From Macrotrachela quadricornifera (lineage: Eukaryota > Rotifera > Eurotatoria > Philodinida > Philodinidae): a stretch of DNA of 64,000 nt. Shown in pieces: positions 12,814 through 22,505 of this stretch. The stretch lies in the NCBI GenBank assembly GCA_022393335.1, contig JAJEKB010019334.1, positions 16,233 through 80,232 of the forward strand, written 5' to 3'. The translations under genes and the position numbers were made by a program. The notes beneath the pieces were generated by a model, which had not been told where the DNA came from, made no database searches, and saw only the letters and a list, made by a program, of their open reading frames with translations. Numbering within the stretch: position 1 is the stretch's first letter; the number at the start of each line of letters is the position of its first letter.

Positions 12814-13899
12814 TTAATTTGTTTCATCAATGACTTGAAGACATCGATTTTGTCCATTATCATATCTACAGAAAGGCTTTGCTTGAGCAATAAGATCGTT
12901 AGCTACCTTGTCTGTTTCTTTAATTACTTGTTGAGCTATATTACCAGCTTGAACTAAATATAATTCATAATTGTTATCATTTTGAAATTCTTTTACACTA
13001 TCTCATATTATAGATGTCACAATTGTTCGTGCATACTAAATAGATAGTTTAAATACATCATTAATAAATATAAAAGTTTTTTGTTTATTACTCTTTGATC
13101 AAGTGTTGTATGAATGTCATACATACATGCATTGATTCGTGAAGCAATGAGATTTTTATCAACACTTCTCAAAGCTTGTTTTTGTGCCATTTGAGCAACT
13201 GTCTCACATATATCACCAATAACAGGAGTAGATAATAATATTCGTTTCTTACGATTAGCAGGTGATATTTCTAATGGACAATCCCATTTAATACAAATAC
13301 CTTCTGATTTTTCAATTAGATCAAATGATTGAGTAATGTATATATCAAAACATCGTCCCTTAATATGAAATAATATAGATTAAATTTTATTTCAACAAGA
13401 AATAATTTTATATACTTGATTATCAATATCAACTTGAATACTTTCAGTCAAATGAATATAACTTTGTGATTGTCCATATGTAACTGTCTGAACCGGACTA
13501 CCAGATGGACATGTCAATTGTGATGTAGATGGATTATTCAAACTATTAGTAATGGTACATGACAATTGATAGCTACTGGTAGGATGAAATACTATAGTAT
13601 ACTATGAAATACAATGAAAATAGATATTTACAAATAGAATATTTGAAATAATTTACTTCAACAATAGGATAATTTCCAGTTGGATCAACAATAACTAAAA
13701 TTTCTAAAAAATTATTTTTAATAAGCCACTCATTGGTATTTGGATGACACAAATATTGATCTTGAGGTTGACCATATGATTGTGGAAATGGAATAAGATG
13801 TGGTTCACCAAAATATGAACATTTTCCTGTTCGTTCAAATTTTCTGTCTTGTGATTGAAAACCAGTTATTAATGGAAAAATGATAGCAATTATCAATAT
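12814..13899 (-). pseudogene. VWFD/C8-like secreted protein gene with a nonsense codon and no in-frame ATG
   Basis: Four minus-strand exons join in phase: 13657-13899, 13416-13601, 13092-13358 and 12814-13035. The product begins with a hydrophobic signal-like segment (ILIIAIIFPLITG), then CSYFGEPHLIPFPQ, which resembles the GDPH...FDG start of a von Willebrand D domain. Cys-spaced beta segments follow, then a C8-like stretch (INACMYDIHTTLDQ). Two lesions are visible. A TGA at 13003-13005 interrupts exon 4, after which the same frame stays open for about 63 more residues with coding-like composition to TAA at 12814-12816. The frame at the 5' end is preceded by an in-frame TGA, and the only nearby ATG (13904-13906) lies in another frame. 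Splice sites are intact, so decay is recent, or the lesions are allelic or sequencing errors. The VWFD assignment is moderate. Confidence 0.65.
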
Positions 13900-14638
13900 G
13901 TTTCATCTTAAGAGATGAAATACAAAAAATGTATGTCTTACGTTTTTTATCAGTTTGCATACATATATATACCTTTAGAAATGTGACCTGTTTCAGTACA
14001 AAAATGAAAAAAGTAGTTCCTACTTCATCAATAATAACTATAGTTATGTATGATTAACTAACAATATTATATTACTTTGGTAAATACAACAAAAATTTGA
14101 TGATTATCAGTAAGAATAGGTCGGAAGTAGATAAATGTCTAAGAAATAATCACATAATCTGCAGGTATAATCAAGTTTTTGTTATTTATATATTCAAAAT
14201 CTTCTTGTCATTATATTTAAATAAAAAAATTATTTAATTTTAAGAAATAATTTTAACAATATCAACATATTTTTCTTCTTCGTCTAGACAAAATTAATCT
14301 TCCGTTTTTCATTCTATTACCGAGTGAGTCATAATGAATGTGACATTGAATATTTCATTATAGATAAATTGCATATTACAAATATTTATATAAGATGTAA
14401 TTTAAATGACCTATTTTACTATTAATATATTTTAACAAATATGATCATTTGAGTAGAACAAAAAAAAATAGCCTACATAACATTCATCAGAGAGAGCAAA
14501 AAAACCTACATCTGACAGTATAATAAACACAGAAAAAAAGAAAAAGATATACATTGGATTTGTCGCATATTGATTTCAATCTAAAAGTAAAAAGAAAAAA
14601 AAATTTATAAATAAAATTTTTTTTATATATTTACTTGA
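13900..14638. other. Intergenic region, no gene recognised
   Basis: Probable promoter side of the VWFD-like gene (a TATATATATG run near 13960-13970 on the minus strand) and the 3' region of the acidic protein gene ending at 14639. No open frame of interest. Confidence 0.45.
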
Positions 14639-15193
14639 TCAAACTTCGACAGCAGTATTCCCATTAACAATAATATTATTTTCTGGTTCTTTTGTTTCAA
14701 TAGTCGGTGTATCAATAGTTTCAGTTATTTTAATTTTTTTTGTTTGATCACCAGTCCGTTCATCATTATCATTTGTATTATCTTCTGTTGTTTCATCTTC
14801 TTGTTCAAGTTCACGTTTTTTACTTATAGAATTTTCTGTATTATCATTTATAACTGCTGCTGTTTCTTCTTTATTTTCACTTTCATTTACTTCTTTCAAT
14901 GGTATATTTGCACGACCAGGTGAAACATTTATTGATGATGAAATTGTATTTGTATCAGTAAGATTTTCTTGTTCATCAGTTGGTTTTGTTACTTCTTTGT
15001 CTTCCTGTTGTTGTTGTTCATTTATTGTTGTTGGTACGATTTCATCTTCTTTTTTTTCAACATCTTCTGTTGTTTTTGATGACATAGCATCAGTTATTGC
15101 TTGTTCACCATTAGTTTTCAATTTTTCTTCAACTATGGGTTCAGCATTTGTTGTTGATTCTTCTTTTGCAATAGGTACAGCAGTATTTTCCAT
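14639..15193 (-). CDS. Acidic, intrinsically disordered protein, probably nuclear
   Basis: Single-exon frame of 184 residues dominated by Glu, Thr, Asn, Asp and Lys. It has no hydrophobic core, no Cys and no signal peptide. Two basic patches in the C-terminal half (SKKRELEQE and TKKIKITE) could act as nuclear localisation signals. No domain family is recognised. The low-complexity but sustained 184-codon frame, with typical local codon use and a well-placed ATG, argues that it is real. It is divergently transcribed from the acidic protein at 15633, with about 440 bp between the two ATGs. Both products are acidic and disordered but I see no clear sequence homology between them. Confidence 0.6.
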   Translation of the reverse strand: MENTAVPIAKEESTTNAEPIVEEKLKTNGEQAITDAMSSKTTEDVEKKEDEIVPTTINEQQQQEDKEVTKPTDEQENLTDTNTISSSINVSPGRANIPLKEVNESENKEETAAVINDNTENSISKKRELEQEDETTEDNTNDNDERTGDQTKKIKITETIDTPTIETKEPENNIIVNGNTAVEV

Positions 15194-15632
15194 AATTTTT
15201 GAAGATACTTATAAAATAATAAAATAAAAATATTTTATTCGTCTATTAATTTATCCTACTTTAACAATAAAGAATGAACTTGTTGCGACTGATCCGACGA
15301 TTTGATGTAGAATGAAGATATATACAGATAAAACAAGAGAATTATATGATGATATAGACGGACGGATGGATAGATAGACAACGGCTTATTGTTATATTAA
15401 AGAATACAAAGAATAAAAATTAATATTTTAAAAAAAATTATTTTTTATAACACAATAAAATTTTTTTTTATTAAATTTAAATAATTATTAATAAAAAAAA
15501 ACTGAAATAAAATATTTCTTATTAATTGGTATTCTAAATAGACCAATAGAAACAAACCATCGAATAATATGTAATAATGATTTATAACGGTTAAAATATT
15601 TTTCTTTGTTGAGTAATAAAGCGATATATAAA
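15194..15632. promoter_or_regulatory. Divergent intergenic region, likely bidirectional promoter
   Basis: It separates two head-to-head start codons. The sequence is AT-rich with poly-T and poly-A blocks. On the plus side, GCGATATATAAA at 15621-15632 abuts the ATG at 15633, too close for a TATA box for that ATG without trans-splicing or a different initiation point. The region would drive the acidic protein on the minus strand and the putative four-gene unit on the plus strand. Confidence 0.4.
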
Positions 15633-16019
15633 ATGGCAACTGATGAATATGTTCCAGTTATTTCTGATGCTGAAAATGCAAGAAAATCTGATGGTACAAG
15701 TACAGCTGGTGAACATAATGTTGATAAAATAACTGATACAAAAATTGATGAACAATCAAAAGAAAAATCATTAACAGAAGAAGATGATAAATTTGAAAAT
15801 AAAATTAAAAAATATAATAATAAACGAGAAACTGATGATACTGAAAAAGTTGAAGATAAAATCAATGATTCAAAAGAAGATAATGATTATGAAAAATATG
15901 ATGAAATTATTGAATCAACATTAATAACAAATAACAAAATGAAAATAATTGATCCAATAACAGATGAAAGTGATGAAATTAATTCTCAAATACCTAAAGA
16001 AGAATTAACTGTTGTTTAA
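15633..16019 (+). CDS. Acidic disordered protein, first gene of the putative operon
   Basis: Single-exon frame. From the ATG at 15633 (MATDEYVPVISDAENARKSD) it gives 128 residues, almost all Asp, Glu, Lys, Asn, Thr and Ser. It has no predicted membrane segment and no known domain. The frame is open for a few codons upstream but without an ATG. Its stop lies 99 bp before the ATG of NASP on the same strand, and that gap contains two pyrimidine-rich acceptor-like sites. This placement suggests co-transcription with NASP. An acidic partner in histone handling is possible but is speculation from neighbourhood and composition only. Confidence 0.55.
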   Translation: MATDEYVPVISDAENARKSDGTSTAGEHNVDKITDTKIDEQSKEKSLTEEDDKFENKIKKYNNKRETDDTEKVEDKINDSKEDNDYEKYDEIIESTLITNNKMKIIDPITDESDEINSQIPKEELTVV

Positions 16020-16080
16020 TTTCTATCTATTTTTTTTGTCTTCTTCAATTGAAGAAGATTAAATTAATCATTTTCTGTGA

Positions 16081-16107
16081 TAAATTTTAGCATTGTATTT
16101 ATTTTAG
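16081..16107 (+). promoter_or_regulatory. Candidate trans-splice acceptors before NASP
   Basis: Two acceptor-like sites (AG at 16089-16090 after AAATTTT and AG at 16106-16107 after TTTATTTT) lie in the 99-bp gap between the upstream stop and the NASP ATG at 16119. No donor that would pair with them as a cis-intron is evident in the gap. Confidence 0.45.
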
Positions 16108-16118
16108 ATTATTAAATT

Positions 16119-17424
16119 ATGGCATCAACTTCAAATCATATTGAAATAAAGTAAGTTTTATAAAAATTAAAAATCTAATCAATTAAATAGTAGTACTCTC
16201 AAGAATTGATATTTCATCTAAGATTAGGGTATCACTACTTACGGAAAAATATTCGAATTATTAAGAACGTAAGGTTATGCTTAGGAATGCTGTAGAGAAA
16301 TAAAAAGTACACAATAAATATTTTTATCTTTTGTGATTAAATGATTTAGAGATGAAGAAGCTAATGCACCATTTCTTCTTGGTAAACGAGATGTATTATT
16401 AAATAATTATCAATCAGCATGTGATCATTTATCAAAAACATGTGAACGAATGTAAGAAGATTTTTTTCGATTTATATCATTAATAAAAAAACATATTTTT
16501 TAGTGTTAAATTATATGAAAGTGATACTGTACCAGAACTTGCTGAACCATATTTTTATTATGGTCAAGCATTACTTTATCTTGGTCTTGGTGAACAACAA
16601 GTATTTGGTAGTGATATTGTTAAAGGTTAATAAGAAAGATTATATAGAATATAAGTAATGTAAGAAAAATAAATGTTTTAATTTTTTTTATAGATACGGA
16701 TAATGATGAAAATGAAAATGAAAATGATGAAGAAATAAAAGATAATGAAAATGAAAATGAAGAAAAAGAAGAAGAAAATGAAGATGATTCTATTCCAGAT
16801 GATGAAAATGTAAATGATCTTGAACGTGCTTTTGAAATTCTTGAATGTGCACATATGATATATTCAAAAATGTTAGAAACAGATTCAAATAATTCTCATA
16901 TTATCACGCGTATAGCTGATATTCATGTTATGCTTGCAGATATTTGTAATGAAAATGGTGATCATGAAAATGCTTTATCAAATGTTCTTAAAGCTATTGA
17001 ATTACAAGAAACATTAAATGAACAGCAACGTTATCGTTTACTTGCTGAAAGCTATTATAAATTAGGTTTAATTTATGAATTAATTAATAAATTATCTGAA
17101 GCTGTTGATAGTTTTAATAAAGCTATTGATGGAATTAATCAAGCTATTAAACAAGCTGATAGTGATGATAAAGAAAATGAACGTGAAGAACTTAAATTAC
17201 TTTTACCATCAATTGAACTTAAACGTAATGATGCACAAGCATCAATTTCTGATCAACATTTAATTGTTCAAGCAAGAAAAATTTTATCAGGAACAAATAA
17301 TACAACAGATAATAAAACAAATGAAACTCCAGCGAAAGATATAACATTAAATATTCGACATAAACGACCAGTTAATGAAACAGAAAATGATAATGAAACC
17401 AATAAGAAAGCTAAAATTGAATAA
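16119..17424 (+). CDS. NASP: NASP-family histone H3-H4/H1 chaperone (SHNi-TPR)
   Basis: Four exons (16119-16150, 16350-16451, 16504-16625, 16694-17424) give 328 residues. TPR 1 (APFLLGKRDVLLNNYQSACD) and TPR 2 (LAEPYFYYGQALLYLGLGEQ) come first. TPR 2 is followed by a large acidic insertion rich in Asn, Glu and Asp, then the remaining repeats (LADICNENGDHENALSNVLK and AESYYKLGLIYELINKLSEA). An acid block interrupting TPR 2 is the signature of the NASP/Sim3/Hif1 family, which shelters soluble H3-H4 and supports chromatin assembly. The C-terminus has a basic nuclear localisation-like motif (IRHKRP...NKKAKIE). The protein is nuclear by family knowledge. It is the second gene of the putative four-gene unit. 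Confidence 0.92.
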
Positions 17425-17500
17425 AAAGTTATATATATATATTTCTTCTTTGTCTTGTCAATAATGTAAATGAAAAATAAAAGAAAAAATATGTTTAATT

Positions 17501-17514
17501 CCTGTTTCTTGTAG
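17501..17514 (+). promoter_or_regulatory. Candidate trans-splice acceptor abutting a start codon
   Basis: CCTGTTTCTTGTAG ends at 17514, directly before the ATG at 17515. It is one of the best pyrimidine-tract acceptors in the window, yet it lies only 90 bp after the NASP stop. Cis-splicing from inside the NASP reading frame would be needed to use it otherwise. Confidence 0.6.
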
Positions 17515-18627
17515 ATGGATTTCAGTCAATTAGCATTTGAATTTCAATGGGAACAATGTTTTTCTTTAATAGACAAATGGAAAACAACAATGATAGATCA
17601 TATAATAAAACTTCATCAAGAAAAATCTTTTGAAATTCAAATGTATAAAGATGAAGCAGAAAAAAATTTTTTTTTAGACAAAAATAATTTTATATTGGAT
17701 ATGAATGAATATTTTCAACATTCATATATATTATCATATGAAATAGATTCATTTAAAAATAAATTAAATCAATTAAAAAAAAATATTTTACATCGTCCAT
17801 TACCATTAAATATAGAAATTCAAACATATAATTTAAATAATTTAATAACAATTTATCCTTGTTTTGATAAACAAATATTTACAAAAAGAAAAATATTTTC
17901 ACAATATGATATTCCATTAACATCAATACGTTTAATTGCAACATCAAATAATCAAATAATTCTTATTAATAATCAATCAATTATATTTTTATATGATAAA
18001 TTTATTGGATTTATTAAACAAATAAATATATTAGATTATACAAATGAATATTTAAATGATATATGTTGGTCAATAAATAATAAAAATTTTTTTTTTCTTT
18101 GTGATCATTCATTATGGTCATTAGAAAATTTATTTTTAAAAAAACTCGCACATATTTCAAATAAAAAAAATTTTTTAAATTATTTAACAACATTTAATAA
18201 TTATCTTTTTCTTATTTATAATCAAGGAGAATTTATTGATCGATGGTTAATGAATAATGAATGGATATTAGATAAACGTTGGATTAAATATCATAATAAT
18301 GATATATTAATATCAATTCATTCAAATAATGATTATTTACTTTTTTATACAAATAAATCAATACAATTATGTACAGATGATTTAATTATACAATATAATA
18401 TTGATTTAACTAATCAAGAACATTTTTATTCACAATTTATTTATTTATCATCATATAAAATATGGTTAACAATTGATAAACAAACACATTTAATAAATTA
18501 TTTTCATATAAATAATCGTATTATACAAAAAATTGATCAGATATTTATTAGAGCTATTAGTTCTATGGGAAATGAATTAGCATTTATTACAAAAGATGAT
18601 AATCATTTACAGATAGTTTCAATTTAA
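17515..18627 (+). CDS. Uncharacterised 370-aa protein, helical N-terminus plus beta-rich repeats
   Basis: Intronless frame between NASP and TUG. Residues 1-100 are helical and charged, with a likely coiled coil (EIDSFKNKLNQLKKNILHRP). From about residue 110 onward, short hydrophobic strands alternate with Asn-rich turns (LIATSNNQIILINNQSIIFL, DICWSINNKNFFFLCDHSLW, ILISIHSNNDYLLFYTNKSI, MGNELAFITKDDNHLQIVSI). The spacing of about 40-50 residues suggests a degenerate beta-propeller (WD or NHL type), with the helical part in front as in some coiled-coil/propeller proteins. No catalytic motif and no signal peptide were seen. I do not recognise the family. The start is the ATG immediately after the acceptor. 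Position within the tight gene row implies co-expression with NASP and TUG. Confidence 0.8.
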   Translation: MDFSQLAFEFQWEQCFSLIDKWKTTMIDHIIKLHQEKSFEIQMYKDEAEKNFFLDKNNFILDMNEYFQHSYILSYEIDSFKNKLNQLKKNILHRPLPLNIEIQTYNLNNLITIYPCFDKQIFTKRKIFSQYDIPLTSIRLIATSNNQIILINNQSIIFLYDKFIGFIKQINILDYTNEYLNDICWSINNKNFFFLCDHSLWSLENLFLKKLAHISNKKNFLNYLTTFNNYLFLIYNQGEFIDRWLMNNEWILDKRWIKYHNNDILISIHSNNDYLLFYTNKSIQLCTDDLIIQYNIDLTNQEHFYSQFIYLSSYKIWLTIDKQTHLINYFHINNRIIQKIDQIFIRAISSMGNELAFITKDDNHLQIVSI

Positions 18628-18705
18628 TTAATAACATATTTTTGTTAGAGAATTTCTTTCTTTCTTTTTTCGTTTATTTTTGATATGTAAACTATGAATA
18701 AATAT

Positions 18706-18721
18706 GAACATGTTATTTTAG
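18706..18721 (+). promoter_or_regulatory. Candidate trans-splice acceptor before TUG
   Basis: TGTTATTTTAG ends at 18721, 13 bp before the TUG ATG at 18735 and 94 bp after the preceding stop. AATAAA (18697-18702), just upstream, could be the polyadenylation signal of the upstream cistron. That is the arrangement expected in spliced-leader operons. Confidence 0.5.
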
Positions 18722-18734
18722 ATTATATTTATAT

Positions 18735-21042
18735 ATGGCTAAAGCTACAATTAATATTTTATGTCCAAGTGGACATCGACGAAAAGCACAAATGACACCA
18801 AATAGCAATTTACTTCAAGTAAGAAAATTTAGATTAAATATATGAAATGATTTTTTGTATACCACAAATGTTTTATCGATTTTTCTCTTACAATTATTTC
18901 CAAAACTTGATTTTACTGAGAATAGTTAGCAAAATTGAAATAGTGAAATCATCTCCTACAAACTAGGTGTGAGGGTGTGATGGCGATTCTTTTTGTATTT
19001 GCAAAAAAAAATTTTTGAATTTGTGTTTGTTTTTATATAATCATTAATCTATCTTATAGGTACTTGAAGATATGTGTAATCAAGAAAGTTTAGATTCATC
19101 TGAATGGGGTTTAATGTAAGTTTATAATATTATTTAATTTATATAAAAAATAAAATATTATTTAAGACATCAACGTAAAAAATGTGATTTAACAATACCA
19201 TGGCGTTTATTAAGTATTCCTACTAATGCACTTTTAGAAATGTTTAAATTAGAAGAACGTCGTGCAATAAGTAATGTAACTATACAATTACAATTACCGG
19301 ATAATTCAAGATCTTCTGGTAGTTTTAATCCTTCAATTACTCTTCAAGAAATGCTTGATTGGTATCGTAAACAATCTGAAAGGTTAGTTAATATTAATTA
19401 ATAGTTTTTTTTTTTTTATATTATTCTCTATTGTATTCAAGTATGATAACTGCATTTGATACTTCAATGAATAATGGTGATAAAGTATATCCAGTATGTT
19501 CCTATATGAGTGAAGAAATAATTGGTGATTATGCTTTATTAAATACTACATTACGTCAATTAGGTCTTACTAGTGGAACAGCTGTTATTCGGTAAATAAA
19601 ATTATAGTTTTTATTCAATTATCTCATGAATATCTAATTTTATTTTAGTTATAATTATCGATCAATTACTGATGAAGAATTAAAAAAGATTAAAGATAAT
19701 ATCGATAATAAAATCGCTCGTCGACAACAAACAATACAACCAGCTCCTGTTCATACTTCTCCTCCAGTTACAACTGTATCAAATCCTCCTCCTCCTCCTG
19801 TTACAACTATATCAGCTCCTTCTCAACCTATTACTACTACAAGTGCACCATCATTTAAAAATGAAGAATTTTCAATATTTCGTGATCGAGAACATTCAAT
19901 ATTTGGTGATCCTCCTGCATCTCATTCTACAGCTACAACAGTATATTTATTAATCAAAATTAATAGATTTCATTATTTTTTTGTTAGTCTCAACAGCAAT
20001 CAAGAACATTAGCTGAAGCACTTGGAATTAATATTTCATTTGATCAACATCCTACATTACAACAACAACAACAACAAAATCAAATTGATTTTAGCAATTT
20101 TAAAGTAATTTTAAAATAAATTTAAAAGAAAACTCCTAATTATTCAATTAATTATTATAGTTTCCTGAAGCAACAAAAGGTCAAAATCTTGATCAAACGA
20201 AATCTTCTAATAATTCTCAACATATACAAAATTCAACAGTAAATCTTATCTTTACTCTTATATAAAGTCAATATAATATAAATTAATTTTTTTTAGTCAT
20301 GTGATCGACATATAATAGCTTATGATCTTACAAATATTCCTTCAACATCACAAAATAAATCTGAAGAATTACCAGATAGTTTTTTTGAATTAACACCAGA
20401 TGATCTTCGATCAGTTTTAACTACTTTACGACAACAAAGGTAAAATAAATTTTTTATTATAAAAGAAAAAAAAGTTTTTTTTTAATTATTCTAATATTTA
20501 GTGCTGAAGAAAATCCATTAGAAACTCGTTCAATGCGTGAAAGAATTCGATCAACACGTAATGTTACTTATGAATATGTCGCAATTCGATTTGTAATTAA
20601 TTCAAATTATATTCTACAAGGTTTATTTTATCCTAATGAAACAATTTCTGATCTTATGGAATTTGCTCGAACAAATCTTATTTTTTCTCAATTAGAAAAA
20701 TCTGATTTTTATTTATATATATCACCACCACGTATTATTTTATCAGATTTAAATAAAACATTATCTTCATATGATTTAATTCCAGCTGCATATATTTATA
20801 TTGGTCATCGAAAAATTTCTCCACTTATTATTCAACTTAAATCAAATATTTCAATAGAAACAATTGATAAAGCTAATAATATTGTTACACAATATGTATT
20901 TAATCGTACAAAATTCTTAAATACAAATGATAATGAAACAAATATTAATAATCAATCAACAAAAAGAAATTCATCTATGAATAATATTGATAATAAAAAT
21001 TTACGTGATAAAGTACGAAAATTTTTACCCGGTCAAAAATAA
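18735..21042 (+). CDS. ASPSCR1: TUG/ASPSCR1 homologue, UBL and UBX-domain p97 cofactor
   Basis: Nine exons (18735-18818, 19060-19115, 19167-19382, 19442-19591, 19649-19940, 19988-20104, 20161-20238, 20297-20439, 20502-21042) give 558 residues. The N-terminal UBL1 (ATINILCPSGHRRKAQMTPN then LLQVLEDMCNQ) and the adjoining region (KKCDLTIPWRLLSIPTNALL) match the TUG family. A second ubiquitin-like segment follows (SEEIIGDYALLNTTLRQLGL). The middle is Pro/Thr/Gln-rich and disordered. The C-terminal UBX-like domain starts near VAIRFVINSNYILQGLFYPN. In mammals TUG tethers GLUT4 vesicles and disassembles p97/VCP hexamers; animal-wide roles in Golgi and membrane traffic are inferred from family knowledge. 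The first intron (241 bp) is longer than the rest. Last gene of the putative operon. Confidence 0.93.
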
Positions 21043-21752
21043 ACATTTCCTTATATGTGTGTCTATATATCTTTTTTTTTATTATATTTATTCTATTCAC
21101 GAAATTAAAAAGGGAGCTATAAAGTTATATTACTGAATATAATACAAACATTCTGAGAAACATAATTGTCTCGGTATATAAACATATCAAATAATGTTTT
21201 TTGTGTGAGAAAATGTCGTACCTAAATATGTATTATTTGATCACTATTCAAGAACATTTTTGTATTTCATTTTATTATGACTCAATATAATGTATTAAGT
21301 GATAATAAAAAGAAAATGTAAAAAATGCTCCCCGCCCATTATTACCTAATGGCACCATCTAGTTTTCAACAAAAACAATTCTTATCAAAATTTGATTATT
21401 ATTGATTTAGTTGAATAGTGATCAAATAACATAGAAAAACAGAGCAAACAATACTCTATCTATTCATTAAAAAAAAAATTTCTAAACCTTCTATATAATT
21501 TGCGTTATTCTTTTTTTTTCTACAAGATGTTGACAATTACAATATATCATCAATGTCTTAAGGCTGTGTAGTAAACACTGACCTTGACAAATAATTTCAT
21601 TGTAGACTATATTAAAAGATAATATAGATATAATATTCAACGGGGAACTTTATTCAAATACAAATTTAACAAAACAAAGATATTTAAATGTATAAAAAAA
21701 GAAAATAGAAAAAAGAAAACGAAAACATTTAAATTATATTGTTTTATTATAA
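21043..21752. other. Intergenic region between convergent genes
   Basis: 3' regions of TUG (+) and the antistasin-like gene (-). The segment around 21340 (CCCCGCCCATTATTACC) is locally GC-richer. No gene was recognised. Confidence 0.5.
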
Positions 21753-22028
21753 TCAGTATAGAATGTGTGATTTACCATAACCTTGACGATTTCTTGGATG
21801 AGCATTTGGATGTCGTCCTGTACAGACATTCGATGGTCGACAACGACATATTGGACAACTATGTTTATCAAGAACATTACCACATGGACAATAGATTGAA
21901 CATGTTGGTGGACATCGTCCACCACCATTTGATCGTCCATGTGGATATGCTTCAGTACGAATTGGCATTAAACAAAGACAAAATCCGATCACAATAAAAG
22001 CCAAGAATAAAAGTGCTTTGACATGCAT
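21753..22028 (-). CDS. Antistasin-like secreted cysteine-rich peptide (putative protease inhibitor)
   Basis: 91 residues encoded in one exon. The N-terminal 27 residues are a clear signal peptide (MHVKALLFLAFIVIGFCLCL...TEA). The mature part contains CPPTCSIYCPCGNVLDKHSC followed by PICRCRP. This matches the spacing of an antistasin-type domain (C-x3-C-x3-C-x-C-G-x3-D-x3-C-x2-C-x-C), a family of disulphide-rich serine protease inhibitors first known from leeches and found in many invertebrates. The tail is short and basic. The segment is shorter than a full 50-residue double antistasin unit, so it may be a single minimal domain. Secretion is expected. A TATA box lies 67-76 bp upstream of the ATG. 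Confidence 0.8.
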   Translation of the reverse strand: MHVKALLFLAFIVIGFCLCLMPIRTEAYPHGRSNGGGRCPPTCSIYCPCGNVLDKHSCPICRCRPSNVCTGRHPNAHPRNRQGYGKSHILY

Positions 22029-22094
22029 CTTATATAAATTGTATATAGTACCAACTAAAAAGATTTGTTCGTTATTCTGCTTGATAGTAAACGG

Positions 22095-22104
22095 TATTTA
22101 TATA
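22095..22104 (-). promoter_or_regulatory. TATA box of the antistasin-like gene
   Basis: On the minus strand the sequence reads GGAGTATATAAATACCG. TATATAAATA lies 67-76 bp upstream of the ATG at 22028, a good core-promoter match in a short intergenic gap. Confidence 0.55.
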
Positions 22105-22505
22105 CTCCTACATACATAAATGGAAGAAATAAGCATTCCAGCGACGTAATAGATATGATTCAGGCATTTTCTTCTATCTTCTAGTTTAGTTACGTTAACC
22201 TTTTCCTATCTTTGTTCTTCTTTTTTTTATTAATCAAGTAACTTGATATGTTTTCTTCTGTTGTACAGTCAAAGTACAAAACAAGATGTCACTAGTTTGT
22301 TAGGATTCAAATTATAAAAATTAAATTGATTAATAATTTAAAATAAAATATTATTAAATAAGATATATTCAAATGTATTTAATATATATTCATAGATAAA
22401 ATATAATTAATCGATAAAAACTATAAAATCCAATAGAATTAATTGTAAAGTAGATAATATTGAATCATCATTTTCTAATGAACATTTCTATTAATAATTA
22501 ACATA

